Assembly: GCA_003229345.1 (NCBI GenBank)
Contig: QIDN01000206.1
Span: 1 to 9,313 of the forward strand
Direction: 5' to 3'
DNA length: 9,313 nucleotides
DNA from: Nitrospirota bacterium
Lineage (GTDB): Bacteria; Nitrospinota; Nitrospinia; Nitrospinales; Nitrospinaceae
The notes under the pieces were generated by a model. It had not been told where the DNA came from. It saw nothing but the letters and a program-made list of their open reading frames with translations, and ran no database searches. Positions 1-7,463 of the stretch are shown here, in pieces. The position numbers and the translations under genes are program-made. How positions within the stretch are numbered: the stretch's first letter is position 1; every line of letters begins with the position of its first letter.

Positions 1-1199
1 TCCGGGACCGGGATGATCAGGTTCTTTTGCCCCAATGCTTCCCAACGTTGCATAGCGGCGGCAGTGCCCCCGGGGCTGGCGGAAGGTTGACCGTTCCATA
101 ACGCCACCTGATAGGCCCGCGACCCCAGAGTTTGTGACCGCAGATAAGCCAGTCCCATGATCTGCAGGGAACACGCCTCGTACAGCAGGTCGTAGCCGGT
201 GTAGGCGTCCTCCACGATTTCATAAAACGAGGCTGCGCGTTCCAACGCCCGGTCAAATTTTTCCTCCCAGGCCGGGCCTGCCGGAGAGACCGAGGTGCGT
301 TTGAATTCTTCCCGGGAGAACGGCAAAATCACGTTCAATTCTCCGTTTTGTTTCAATATTTCCTCAGCAATCATTAAATCGGCGCCACAGGCCAGCGCCC
401 CGAACGCAATTTTGATTTTATATTTTTTCAGCAGGTTTCGAATCTGTTCACGCAGCATCTCTTCATCCGCGGGATCGATGCCGGGAGACTTTCCCATGCC
501 ATGAATGGTTTGACCCATGAAAGCGATCACCGTGGGAGGCTGGATGGCTTGGATGCAATCGGTTGAGATACCCCGTTGTTCGCAGATTAGAGACAATTGT
601 TTCCAAGTGGTACTCAGTTTACCATAATCATGGTAACGGTCCATATAGGCGTGAGATAAAACCGGGGCGATTTCGTCCTCTTTCCCCAAAAGAAGATTCG
701 CTTCGGCTCGTGTCACGTCGAGATAATAATCCTCATCGCCATGGGTGGAGGAACTTTGATCGCAAAGTTTCAAAACCTCCTTTGCCAAACGATGGCAGGC
801 GGTTGTATCGCCAATGATTAATGACAGAGTGGCGGCATTGATGGCAGGGTAATAATTATTATTGATCCGATAGGCTTCGAGATAAAGGTCCCGGGCTTTT
901 TTCCCCAACGATGTTTTGATTGCGGGATCCTTTGCTTTCAAAAACTGGTCTTTGTACAATCGGGCTTCCAGTGAAAGATTGTCCTCGGTGGGAGGCAGTA
1001 TGTCTTTCACTTTCCGGTACAAATGTTCCGCCTGGGTCGTAGCGCCGCTTCTGGCCAGACTGAGGACAGCCAAATGAGCCAAAGTCGGGTCAGCGCTTCC
1101 CTGGTCCTCGAGGGCTTTGTAGGCTACATCATAGACGCCGACAAAATCTCCCTTTTTTAGTAGCTCGCGCGCCTGGCAAACCAGTGACTCCGACTGCAT
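1..1199 (-). CDS. TRAFs-binding/TPR-like protein with SLOG-like Rossmann domain (C-terminus outside window)
   Basis: An uninterrupted minus-strand frame of 399 codons runs from ATG at 1199-1197 off the left edge. AAGGA lies 9 nt before the ATG and is a plausible ribosome binding site. Residues 1-220 are helical and repeat-like. The block around 101-145 (KKARDLYLEAYRINNNYYP, then NAATLSL) resembles bacterial proteins annotated as MAP3K TRAFs-binding or tetratricopeptide proteins. Residues about 222-398 look like a SLOG/LOG-type Rossmann fold: strand TVIAFMG (223-229), GALACGAD (267-274), strand plus loop NVILPFSREEF (289-299), and a late LWNG...PGGTA motif (367-380). The SLOG superfamily binds nucleotides or nucleotide-derived ligands and is common in bacterial conflict and second-messenger systems. 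I infer an intracellular sensor; no signal peptide or membrane segment is visible. Related proteins, from memory, may carry a nucleotide cyclase or another effector domain downstream, but here that part is missing. The frame is certain; the domain calls are by eye. Confidence 0.85.
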   Translation of the reverse strand, partial: MQSESLVCQARELLKKGDFVGVYDVAYKALEDQGSADPTLAHLAVLSLARSGATTQAEHLYRKVKDILPPTEDNLSLEARLYKDQFLKAKDPAIKTSLGKKARDLYLEAYRINNNYYPAINAATLSLIIGDTTACHRLAKEVLKLCDQSSSTHGDEDYYLDVTRAEANLLLGKEDEIAPVLSHAYMDRYHDYGKLSTTWKQLSLICEQRGISTDCIQAIQPPTVIAFMGQTIHGMGKSPGIDPADEEMLREQIRNLLKKYKIKIAFGALACGADLMIAEEILKQNGELNVILPFSREEFKRTSVSPAGPAWEEKFDRALERAASFYEIVEDAYTGYDLLYEACSLQIMGLAYLRSQTLGSRAYQVALWNGQPSASPGGTAAAMQRWEALGQKNLIIPVP

Positions 1200-1529
1200 G
1201 TCCTGAAATCCTTTTATAGTACTGAAATTACTTGGGTAAGGTGACATCCTATTCTAACTCAAAGGGCGCTTTTTGATAAATGAAACCGGAAATTTTCCAG
1301 CCCCTATTCCGAAATAAAACCCTTTGATTGTTCGTGGATTGGAGAAATTTCATTGATTTTAGGTGAATTACAGGCAGTCTACCGCTGGTTTCACTCTAAA
1401 ACTGGGGAATTCAGAGGTTTTCCCAAGCCATCGAAAAAGGTCTGGAGTCGCGTCAAGGCGGGCCTTATACTCAATGGAAAATAAGAGAGTTATTCGAATC
1501 GTTGTTCTCCGATACGGTAGATTCCCCTT
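1200..1529. other. Divergent intergenic region between the SLOG-like gene and the histidine kinase
   Basis: This 330 bp gap is AT-richer than its flanks and must hold the promoters of two divergent genes. On the plus strand TATACT at 1466-1471, 17 bp after a poor -35 (TGGAGT, 1443-1448), is the best candidate for the kinase but is weak. A short perfect dyad GGAAA-T-TTTCC sits at 1288-1298. A 43-codon frame starting with TTG at 1353 and ending at TAA 1482-1484 has GGAGAA (1341-1346) 6 nt before it; it is possible but unproven. No tRNA, terminator or longer repeat was seen. Confidence 0.6.
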
Positions 1530-3590
1530 ATGACGGCTCAAAAACAGGTTTTGAAAATAATCGCACTGGCCGGGATGTATTTTGTTACAGCCTGGGGTGT
1601 CAGTGTTCTGGGTCTGCCAGAGGGCTTTAGTTTACCCATTTATCCGGCGGCGGGGGTGGCGTTAGGGGGGATTATCTGTTGCGGTGCTCGGCTATGGCCG
1701 GGGATTTTTTTGGGGGGTTTGGCGTTCAACGCCTGGTTCATGAACTATGTGGCTCCTGCTGCGGATGTGCCGGTTTTTACCATGATGCTGACCAGTTCCG
1801 GGATGGCTCTGGCGGCCGTCGCTCAGGCGCTTGTGGGCGGATTTCTGTTTAACCGATTTGTCAGTTCGCCCACTCCTTTGAATCGGACGAAAGATATCTT
1901 GATCTTCATATTCCTTGTGGCGGCGGTGGGATGTACCGTCAGTAGCTCTATATGTCTAACGATCCTGGGTTGGGGGGGGCACCTGCCCTGGGAGAAATTT
2001 GTTTATGAAGGGATCACCTGGTGGCTGGGGGATGTCATGGGGGTTCTCCTGGTTGCCCCGCTATTTTTTGTATTTCGCCAGCCATTAAGTTTCAGGTGGA
2101 CCCCTGCCCGCGGGATAGAGGTCGGCATACTTCTATTGTTATTTTACATCATCAGCCAGGTGGTGTTTGGGGGTTGGTTGCAATACAGTCATTACCCCTT
2201 GGTTTACCTGCTGGCTCCATGCCTCGTCTGGGCCGCGTATCGTTTCGGCCATCCCGGTACCGTACTTGCGATCCTGATGGTTTCCTCGGCGGCGATCTGG
2301 GGAACGATGGCGGGAAGAGGGCCGTTCACCCTGGGATCTTTGGAGGAATCGTTTGCCTTGTTGCAATCGTACCTGTTGGTCCTGACGATCATGACGCTGA
2401 TTCTATCTGCGGCGGCAACTGAAGCAGAGAACGCGCAAACGCAATCGGGCCGGTTCGGTCGCGTGCTGGACGAATCTTCCAATGAAATTTATTTATTCGA
2501 CGCGAAAACTCTCAAGTTCATTCAGGTCAACCGGGGAGCCCGGGAGAATCTGGGCTATACATTGGAGGAACTGCAGTCCCTGACCCCGCTGGACCTGAAA
2601 TTTGATTTCACACGAAAGGATTTGGAAACGTTTCTAAAACCGCTACGCGATGGAACGGACGACCTGGTGACTTTCCGGACCCGGCACCAGCGTAAAGACG
2701 GAACCTTTTACCCGATCGAATGCCGGGTTCATTTTTCCCATGCCGAGGTCTATCCGGTTTTTGTGGGTATTGTTCAGGACATCACCGAAAAGAAGAAGAC
2801 TGAGGAAGAATTAGCCGTACACCGTCATCATCTCGAAGAACTGGTTCTGCAAAGAACGGCTGATCTGGAATCGACGCATTTGCAACTGCTGCACGCCGAA
2901 AAACTGTCTGCCACCGGCAAGATGGCCGCTTCCATGGCTCATGAATTCAACAATCCCATTTTTGGCATACGTAATGTTCTTGAAAAAATAATGAGGCGGG
3001 TCCAAATGGAGGACAACAACAAACGCTTTGTTAAATTAGCGATACAGGAGTGTGACCGGGTAACGCTGTTGATCCGGAAAGTTCTCGATTTTCACAGTCC
3101 ATCCACGGATGAAAAAGAATGGATTGATGTTCATGAATCCATCGACGACATGACTCTTTTGATCCAGAAGAGATTCAGTGTGCGCGATATCCACATGGTC
3201 AAAGAATATGCGGCAGACATGCCGCCCATTGAAGCCGTCCCGGACCAGTTCATGCAGGTTATTTTAAACATTTTACAAAACGCCGAAGAAGCTATCCCCG
3301 AGGGTGGGGGTAGGATTACCATTACCACCTCTGCCACGAACGGTGAGGTGCAGATTCAAATCAAGGATACTGGAGTGGGGATTCCCACTCAAATAATGAA
3401 GAATATTTTTGACCCGTTCTTTACCACCAAACCCAGTGTCAAGGGCACGGGTCTGGGACTTTCCGTGACTTATGGCATCATCAAAAAACACGGGGGGAAA
3501 ATTCGGGTAGACAGCCTGCCGGGACGCGGGACCACCTTTACCATTTGTCTTCCGGTCAGGCAGGAGATCCCTGCCGCCTTGCGCGGTTAA
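1530..3590 (+). CDS. MASE1-PAS membrane sensor histidine kinase
   Basis: The protein has 686 residues. Residues 1-297 form a hydrophobic N-terminal region with about eight membrane segments and the look of a MASE1 sensory domain (for example GFSLPIYPAAGVALGG at 32-47). A PAS domain follows at about 306-420, ending in GIVQDITEKKK, then a coiled-coil linker. The HisKA box is MAHEFNNP with the phospho-accepting His471. The ATPase domain shows the N-box (NILQNAEEAI, Asn584), G1 (DTGVGI, 613-618), F-box (FDPFFTTK, 627-634) and G2 (GTGLGLS, 639-645). All catalytic motifs are intact, and the overall type is NtrB-like. It should sit in the inner membrane and phosphorylate a response regulator, but none is in the window and no receiver domain is fused. 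The start is fixed by an in-frame TAG at 1518-1520; the only nearby Shine-Dalgarno match, GGTAG at 1516-1520, is weak. The ligand is unknown. The gene holds several long G runs, including G8 at 1972-1979. Confidence 0.96.
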   Translation: MTAQKQVLKIIALAGMYFVTAWGVSVLGLPEGFSLPIYPAAGVALGGIICCGARLWPGIFLGGLAFNAWFMNYVAPAADVPVFTMMLTSSGMALAAVAQALVGGFLFNRFVSSPTPLNRTKDILIFIFLVAAVGCTVSSSICLTILGWGGHLPWEKFVYEGITWWLGDVMGVLLVAPLFFVFRQPLSFRWTPARGIEVGILLLLFYIISQVVFGGWLQYSHYPLVYLLAPCLVWAAYRFGHPGTVLAILMVSSAAIWGTMAGRGPFTLGSLEESFALLQSYLLVLTIMTLILSAAATEAENAQTQSGRFGRVLDESSNEIYLFDAKTLKFIQVNRGARENLGYTLEELQSLTPLDLKFDFTRKDLETFLKPLRDGTDDLVTFRTRHQRKDGTFYPIECRVHFSHAEVYPVFVGIVQDITEKKKTEEELAVHRHHLEELVLQRTADLESTHLQLLHAEKLSATGKMAASMAHEFNNPIFGIRNVLEKIMRRVQMEDNNKRFVKLAIQECDRVTLLIRKVLDFHSPSTDEKEWIDVHESIDDMTLLIQKRFSVRDIHMVKEYAADMPPIEAVPDQFMQVILNILQNAEEAIPEGGGRITITTSATNGEVQIQIKDTGVGIPTQIMKNIFDPFFTTKPSVKGTGLGLSVTYGIIKKHGGKIRVDSLPGRGTTFTICLPVRQEIPAALRG

Positions 3591-3632
3591 AAGCAAAAGC
3601 CGGACTTCCTCCATATTTTTTCCTCCTATTTG

Positions 3633-3661
3633 CTGACCTCCTATGTTAAATGCCTTATAAT
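3633..3661 (+). promoter_or_regulatory. Sigma70-type promoter of the def-fmt-...-hldE operon
   Basis: CTGACC (3633-3638) matches four of six -35 consensus bases. A 17 bp spacer separates it from TATAAT (3656-3661), a perfect -10 box. Transcription would begin near 3668, giving a leader of roughly 105 nt before the preferred def start. It is the strongest promoter match I see in the window and lies right where one is expected, between the kinase and the gene run. Confidence 0.7.
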
Positions 3662-3709
3662 AGACGAGTTACAGTGATACTAATTTATCGAGCCGTAGTG
3701 CTTCAAGCG

Positions 3710-3732
3710 GGAGCCCCGGTCGCTCGGGTTCC
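3710..3732 (+). promoter_or_regulatory. Hairpin in the def leader
   Basis: GGAGCCC (3710-3716) can pair with GGGTTCC (3726-3732), seven pairs including one G-U, around a 9 nt loop. It lies in the predicted 5' leader, 9 nt before the alternative def ATG at 3742 and just before the purine run GGAGAG (3736-3741). It has no following T-run, so it is not an intrinsic terminator. A role in translation or mRNA stability is conjecture; a chance stem is possible. Confidence 0.35.
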
Positions 3733-3774
3733 GTTGGAGAGATGCCGGACCCGATCAGAGCGCCCCGGATTTTC

Positions 3775-4287
3775 ATGTCTGTTTTAACCATCAAGAATTG
3801 TCTCGACCCCGTCCTGCGTAAAAAGTGCGACTTGATCCAAAATATCAATGAGAATCTCGTGGCCCTGTCCGCAGACATGATTGAGACCATGTACGCCGCC
3901 ACGGGAGTGGGTTTGGCCGCCAATCAGGTAGGTGTTGCTTCGAGATTGATCGTCGTAGACCTGGGGTTTAAAGAAGAAAAGCATGAGCCTCTCATCATCG
4001 TCAACCCCGTCATCACCGCCTCAGAGGAAGAACAAACAGGACAAGAGGGTTGTCTGAGTATTCCCGAGGTCTATGCCGACGTCAAACGATTCCAACGGGT
4101 GGAGGTGAAAGGTGTGGACCTGGACGGCAAGGACGTCCGCCTGGAGGTGGAAGGTTTTCTGGCGCGCGCGTTCCAACATGAAATGGACCACCTCGAAGGG
4201 AAGTTGTTCTGGGATATGCTGGGCAAGGTCAAGCGGGACATGTTGAAGCGGAAGTTTAAGAAAATACTGAAAGAGACGCAGGAATGA
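3775..4287 (+). CDS. def: Peptide deformylase
   Basis: This metalloenzyme removes the formyl group from the N-terminal formyl-methionine of new proteins. From the chosen ATG it has 170 residues, normal for the family. All three signature motifs are present: GVGLAANQ (44-51), EGCLS with metal-ligand Cys93 (91-95), and HEMDH (135-139) with the two metal-binding His residues and catalytic Glu. The start at 3775 is preferred because MSVLTIKNCLDPVLRKK matches the usual family N-terminus. An ATG at 3742 in the same frame would add 11 residues (MPDPIRAPRIF); its GGAGAG abuts the ATG, too close for a good ribosome binding site, and the 3775 start has no clear one either. The gene overlaps fmt by 4 bp (ATGA), the common def-fmt pairing, and is first in the operon. 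Confidence 0.95.
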   Translation: MSVLTIKNCLDPVLRKKCDLIQNINENLVALSADMIETMYAATGVGLAANQVGVASRLIVVDLGFKEEKHEPLIIVNPVITASEEEQTGQEGCLSIPEVYADVKRFQRVEVKGVDLDGKDVRLEVEGFLARAFQHEMDHLEGKLFWDMLGKVKRDMLKRKFKKILKETQE

Positions 4288-5231
4288 ATCTCCTTTTTAT
4301 GGGGACGCCGGACTTTGCCGTGCCGACTCTGAAGACGCTCCACGCTTCCCAGCACTCTGTTCTGGGAGTGGTGACTCAACCGGACCGGCCTAAAGGCCGT
4401 GGGCAGGAAATGCAGTCTTCCCCGGTTAAGTTATATGCTCTGGAGAAGGGCCTTAAGGTGTATCAACCCGAGAAGGCCAGCGCACCTGAATTTGTTGCGG
4501 AGCTGGCAGAGTTGAAACTCGACCTGATCGTGGTGATTGCCTACGGTCAAATCCTACGGGAAAACCTTTTATCATTGCCGCAACATTTTTGCATGAATAT
4601 TCATGCGTCTCTGCTACCCAAATACCGGGGAGCGGCGCCGATCAACTGGGCCATCATCAACGGCGATAAGGAAAGCGGCGTTACCACCATGAAGATGGAC
4701 CAAGGGCTGGATACCGGCGACATCCTGCTCATGCAAAAGGTCGCGATTGAAAATGACGATACCGCGCAACACCTTCACGATAAATTATCAGAAGCGGGCG
4801 GGGCGTTGGCCCTGGAAACGGTCGACCAATTGGAAAAGGGTTCGTTGAAATTTATTCCCCAAAATGATGCCGAGTCCACCTATGCTTCAAAACTGAAAAA
4901 AGAAGATGGTTGTCTGCATTGGGATCAGGAGGCTGAAGCCATCCGTAACCGGGTCCGGGGGCTGGAACCCTGGCCGGGGGCGTTTGGGTTTTTAAAGGGC
5001 AAGCGTCTGCGTTTTTGTAAAGTGGAAACCGGACCCGGAGCGAAAGACGATGCCCCCGGAGTGGTGATGCGTGTGTCGGATTATGGGATTGAAATCGGAA
5101 CCTTGAAAGACCGAATCATCGTCACCGAAATTCAACCGGAAGGTAAAAAGAGGATGGCCGTCAAAAGTTATTTGCAGGGACATCCGGTGGAGCCCGGTGA
5201 GCGGTTTGACGTTTCCGGGGCTTCTGCTTAA
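4284..5231 (+). CDS. fmt: Methionyl-tRNA formyltransferase
   Basis: The enzyme transfers a formyl group from 10-formyl-tetrahydrofolate to the methionine on initiator tRNA, the step that peptide deformylase later reverses. It has 315 residues, close to the E. coli length. The N-terminal Rossmann start MGTPDFAVPTL (6-16) and the folate-site motif HASLLPKYRG (107-116) are clear. Catalytic Asn105, His107 and Asp143 (in GLDTGD) align with Asn106/His108/Asp144 of E. coli. Residues from about 205 form the C-terminal tRNA-binding barrel, with WPGAF near 231-235. Its ATG overlaps the def stop, suggesting translational coupling. Confidence 0.97.
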   Translation: MNLLFMGTPDFAVPTLKTLHASQHSVLGVVTQPDRPKGRGQEMQSSPVKLYALEKGLKVYQPEKASAPEFVAELAELKLDLIVVIAYGQILRENLLSLPQHFCMNIHASLLPKYRGAAPINWAIINGDKESGVTTMKMDQGLDTGDILLMQKVAIENDDTAQHLHDKLSEAGGALALETVDQLEKGSLKFIPQNDAESTYASKLKKEDGCLHWDQEAEAIRNRVRGLEPWPGAFGFLKGKRLRFCKVETGPGAKDDAPGVVMRVSDYGIEIGTLKDRIIVTEIQPEGKKRMAVKSYLQGHPVEPGERFDVSGASA

Positions 5232-5243
5232 GGGAAAGATAAT

Positions 5244-6194
5244 ATGGAAAGAACATTGGTGACAGGCGGCGCGGGATTCCTGGGTTCTCATTTGTGCGAC
5301 ACTCTTTTGAACGCAGGCCATGAAGTCATTTGCATGGATAACCTGATCACCGGGAGCATGAACAATATCGCCCATATCCAAAGCGACCGGTTTCATTTTG
5401 TTGAGCAGGATATTTCTCAGCCCTTCACGGTGACGGGAACTCTGGATAACATCATGAATCTGGCGTCTCCCGCCAGCCCCGTAGACTACTATGCCTATCC
5501 CGTAGAAACGCTCAAGGTCGGATCGTTTGGCACTTACAACACTTTGGAGTTGGCCCGCGAAAAAGGAGCAGTGTTTTTCATGGCCTCCACTTCGGAAGTG
5601 TACGGCGACCCGCTGGAGCATCCGCAGCAGGAAACGTACTGGGGCAACGTCAATCCCATCGGTCCGCGCAGTGTGTACGACGAGCCCAAGCGTTTTTCCG
5701 AAGCCATGACCATGGCCTATCGTCGCACCCACGGAGTCGATACGCGCATTGTCCGCATTTTTAATACCTACGGACCGCGCATGGCGATCAACGACGGACG
5801 CGCCATCCCCAATTTTATGTACCAGGCATTGAAGGGGAAGGATCTCACCGTGTATGGAGATGGCTCACAGACCCGTAGCTTTTGCTATGTGTCCGATCTC
5901 ATTGAAGGCCTTGTCCGCCTGCTAAAATCCGGGCACTCTGATCCGGTCAATATAGGGAATCCCATTGAAATGACCCTGCTTGAGATGGCGGAGAAAATTT
6001 TGCAAGTGACCGGGAGCCGGAGTAAAATCGTTTTCAAACCCTTGCCTGAGGATGATCCCAAGGTGAGACAACCGGATATCAGCCTGGCGCGCAAGCTGTT
6101 GGGGTGGGAACCGAAGGTCAAGCTGGAGGAAGGGTTGCGGGACACGTTGGACTATTTCCGAAAGAGTATCGACGCACACCAGGCCGGACCGTGA
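5244..6194 (+). CDS. UDP-glucuronate decarboxylase (UDP-xylose synthase type) SDR
   Basis: This 316-residue protein is an extended short-chain dehydrogenase that fits UDP-glucuronate decarboxylase, which makes UDP-xylose using bound NAD+. The NAD motif is TGGAGFLGSH (7-16). NLASPASPVDYYAYPVETLK (72-91) and YWGNVNPIG (132-140) are hallmarks of the UXS group. Active-site candidates are Ser117/Glu118 in TSEVYGD, Tyr145 and Lys149 in YDEPK, and Arg275 in KVRQPD, which I place against the ArnA decarboxylase Ser433/Glu434/Tyr463/Lys467/Arg619. It is a soluble form without the N-terminal membrane anchor of animal enzymes. AGGG at the fmt stop gives a ribosome binding site; the gap to fmt is 12 bp. 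The neighbouring heptose genes suggest the xylose goes into envelope glycans. It is not HldD, despite the context. The subfamily call is strong; the substrate is inferred from motifs. Confidence 0.9.
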   Translation: MERTLVTGGAGFLGSHLCDTLLNAGHEVICMDNLITGSMNNIAHIQSDRFHFVEQDISQPFTVTGTLDNIMNLASPASPVDYYAYPVETLKVGSFGTYNTLELAREKGAVFFMASTSEVYGDPLEHPQQETYWGNVNPIGPRSVYDEPKRFSEAMTMAYRRTHGVDTRIVRIFNTYGPRMAINDGRAIPNFMYQALKGKDLTVYGDGSQTRSFCYVSDLIEGLVRLLKSGHSDPVNIGNPIEMTLLEMAEKILQVTGSRSKIVFKPLPEDDPKVRQPDISLARKLLGWEPKVKLEEGLRDTLDYFRKSIDAHQAGP

Positions 6195-6198
6195 GCTT

Positions 6199-6897
6199 AT
6201 GGGAAAAGAGGACGCTTCTTCAATCAAGCATTGGCCCGAAGATGAACGTCCTCGCGAACGGTTGGCCAAACTTGGAGGAGACGCGCTTTCCGATGCTCAA
6301 TTGCTGGCCATTCTGATCGGTTCGGGAGCCAGCGGCGCTAACAAAAGCGCCGTTGATATCTGCCGCGACCTTCTCAAAGTGTTTGGAAGTCTGAGTAACC
6401 TGGACCGCGCTTCGATTCATGAGCTCTGCAAGGTAAAAGGTATTGGGTTGGCGAAGGCGGCTCAAATCAAGGCGGCGTTGGAAGTGGGCAAGCGAATGGC
6501 TTCCACCCGGTCCGGCAATACCGCAAGGATGACCACCAGCCGGGCATTCGTGGAATACTTCGCGCCCTTCATGAAAAACCTCAGAAAGGAAGTCGTCAAA
6601 GTCGCCCTGCTGGATAACAAGCTTCACATCATAAAGGATTTTGTCATATCGGAAGGCAGTGTCAATTCCAGTATTGTGCATCCGCGGGAGGTGATGATTC
6701 CAGCGATCAAGGAATCGGCCACCAAAATTGTTCTGGTCCATAACCACCCCAGCGGTGACCCGTCACCCAGTCAGGCGGATATCGAAATCACCCATCGGGT
6801 GAGTAAGGCCGGAGACATTATTGGAATCAAATTATTGGATCACATCATAATCGGCGGAACAGAGTTTTACAGTTTTGCCGACGAAGGGATGATTTAA
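6199..6897 (+). CDS. radC: RadC family JAB/MPN-domain protein
   Basis: The protein has 232 residues, standard for RadC. It opens with the typical IKHWPEDERPRERL block (9-22), then a helix-hairpin-helix element around VKGIGLAKAAQIKAALEVG (79-97). A JAB/MPN metal-binding domain spans about 110-232: Glu131 in RKEVVKVALLDN and the H-x-H motif HNHPSGDPSPS with Asp194. All expected metal ligands are present. The family's cellular role is unsettled: the old link to DNA repair is weak, and homologues are tied to transformation and mobile elements. It starts 4 bp after the SDR stop and ends 2 bp before gmhA, so it is embedded in the operon, but nothing connects it functionally to sugar synthesis. Confidence 0.96.
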   Translation: MGKEDASSIKHWPEDERPRERLAKLGGDALSDAQLLAILIGSGASGANKSAVDICRDLLKVFGSLSNLDRASIHELCKVKGIGLAKAAQIKAALEVGKRMASTRSGNTARMTTSRAFVEYFAPFMKNLRKEVVKVALLDNKLHIIKDFVISEGSVNSSIVHPREVMIPAIKESATKIVLVHNHPSGDPSPSQADIEITHRVSKAGDIIGIKLLDHIIIGGTEFYSFADEGMI

Positions 6898-6899
6898 AT

Positions 6900-7463
6900 A
6901 TGGATCGAATCAAAGAATTTCTTTATGAAAGCGCAGAGGTGAAAAAAGCCGTCGCGGATACGCTGGCTGACAAAATTCTGGAAGCCATCAACATAGCGCG
7001 GACCAGTTATCAAAACGGCGGCAAGATGCTGCTCATGGGAAATGGGGGTAGCGCGGCCGACGCCCAGCACATCGCCGCCGAATTTATCGGTCGTTACAAA
7101 AAAGAGCGCAAAGCGGTAGCCGCCATCGCGTTGACGGTGGACTCGTCCATCCTGACCTGCATCGGTAACGATTATGGGTATGATGCCGTGTTTTCGCGCC
7201 AGGTGGAAGGGTTGGCCAAAAAGGAAGATGTGGTCATTGCCATCAGCACCAGCGGCAACTCGGAAAACGTGATTCGGGGGGTCGAGAAGGCCCGCGAAAT
7301 AGGTGCACAAACCATTGGACTTTTGGGCAATCAGGGCGGAAAATTAAAGGATAAGGTTGATTTGGCCATCGTGGTTCCTTCTAACAATACAGCCCGCATT
7401 CAAGAAGCGCATATCACCATCGGGCACATCATCTGCGAAATACTCGACGAGGATTTTGATTAA
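6900..7463 (+). CDS. gmhA: Phosphoheptose (sedoheptulose-7-phosphate) isomerase
   Basis: A cytoplasmic SIS-domain enzyme of 187 residues that converts sedoheptulose 7-phosphate to D-glycero-D-manno-heptose 7-phosphate, the first step toward the heptoses of the LPS core. Motifs seen are GNGGSAADAQHIAAEFIGR (47-65), CIGNDYGYDAVF (87-98), the phosphate loop STSGNSENV (116-124) and QEAHITIGHIICE (168-180). Zinc-site and catalytic residues His57, Glu61, Gln168 and His176 sit exactly four positions before His61/Glu65/Gln172/His180 of E. coli. AAGGGA (6884-6889), inside the end of radC, is a fair ribosome binding site. It is followed without a gap by hldE, whose product uses the GmhA product. Confidence 0.97.
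   Translation: MDRIKEFLYESAEVKKAVADTLADKILEAINIARTSYQNGGKMLLMGNGGSAADAQHIAAEFIGRYKKERKAVAAIALTVDSSILTCIGNDYGYDAVFSRQVEGLAKKEDVVIAISTSGNSENVIRGVEKAREIGAQTIGLLGNQGGKLKDKVDLAIVVPSNNTARIQEAHITIGHIICEILDEDFD

Noticed and set aside
295..817. Plus-strand open frames at 295-504 and 563-817
   Set aside because: Both lie opposite the continuous 399-codon minus-strand frame and have low-complexity, non-protein-like composition.
1213..1218. TATAAA on the minus strand before the SLOG-like gene as a -10 box
   Set aside because: Transcription would start about 7 nt before the ATG and would exclude the AAGGA ribosome binding site, so it is probably not the promoter.
1443..1471. Promoter for the histidine kinase (TGGAGT-17-TATACT)
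   Set aside because: The -35 matches only three of six bases; too weak to list as a feature.
3616..3626. Pyrimidine run after the kinase as a terminator
   Set aside because: No stem precedes the T-rich stretch, so it does not meet the intrinsic terminator pattern.
4992..5732. A 246-codon minus-strand open frame across fmt and the SDR gene
   Set aside because: It is antisense to two well-supported genes with intact motifs; its translation shows no recognisable domain and reflects codon bias of the opposite strand.
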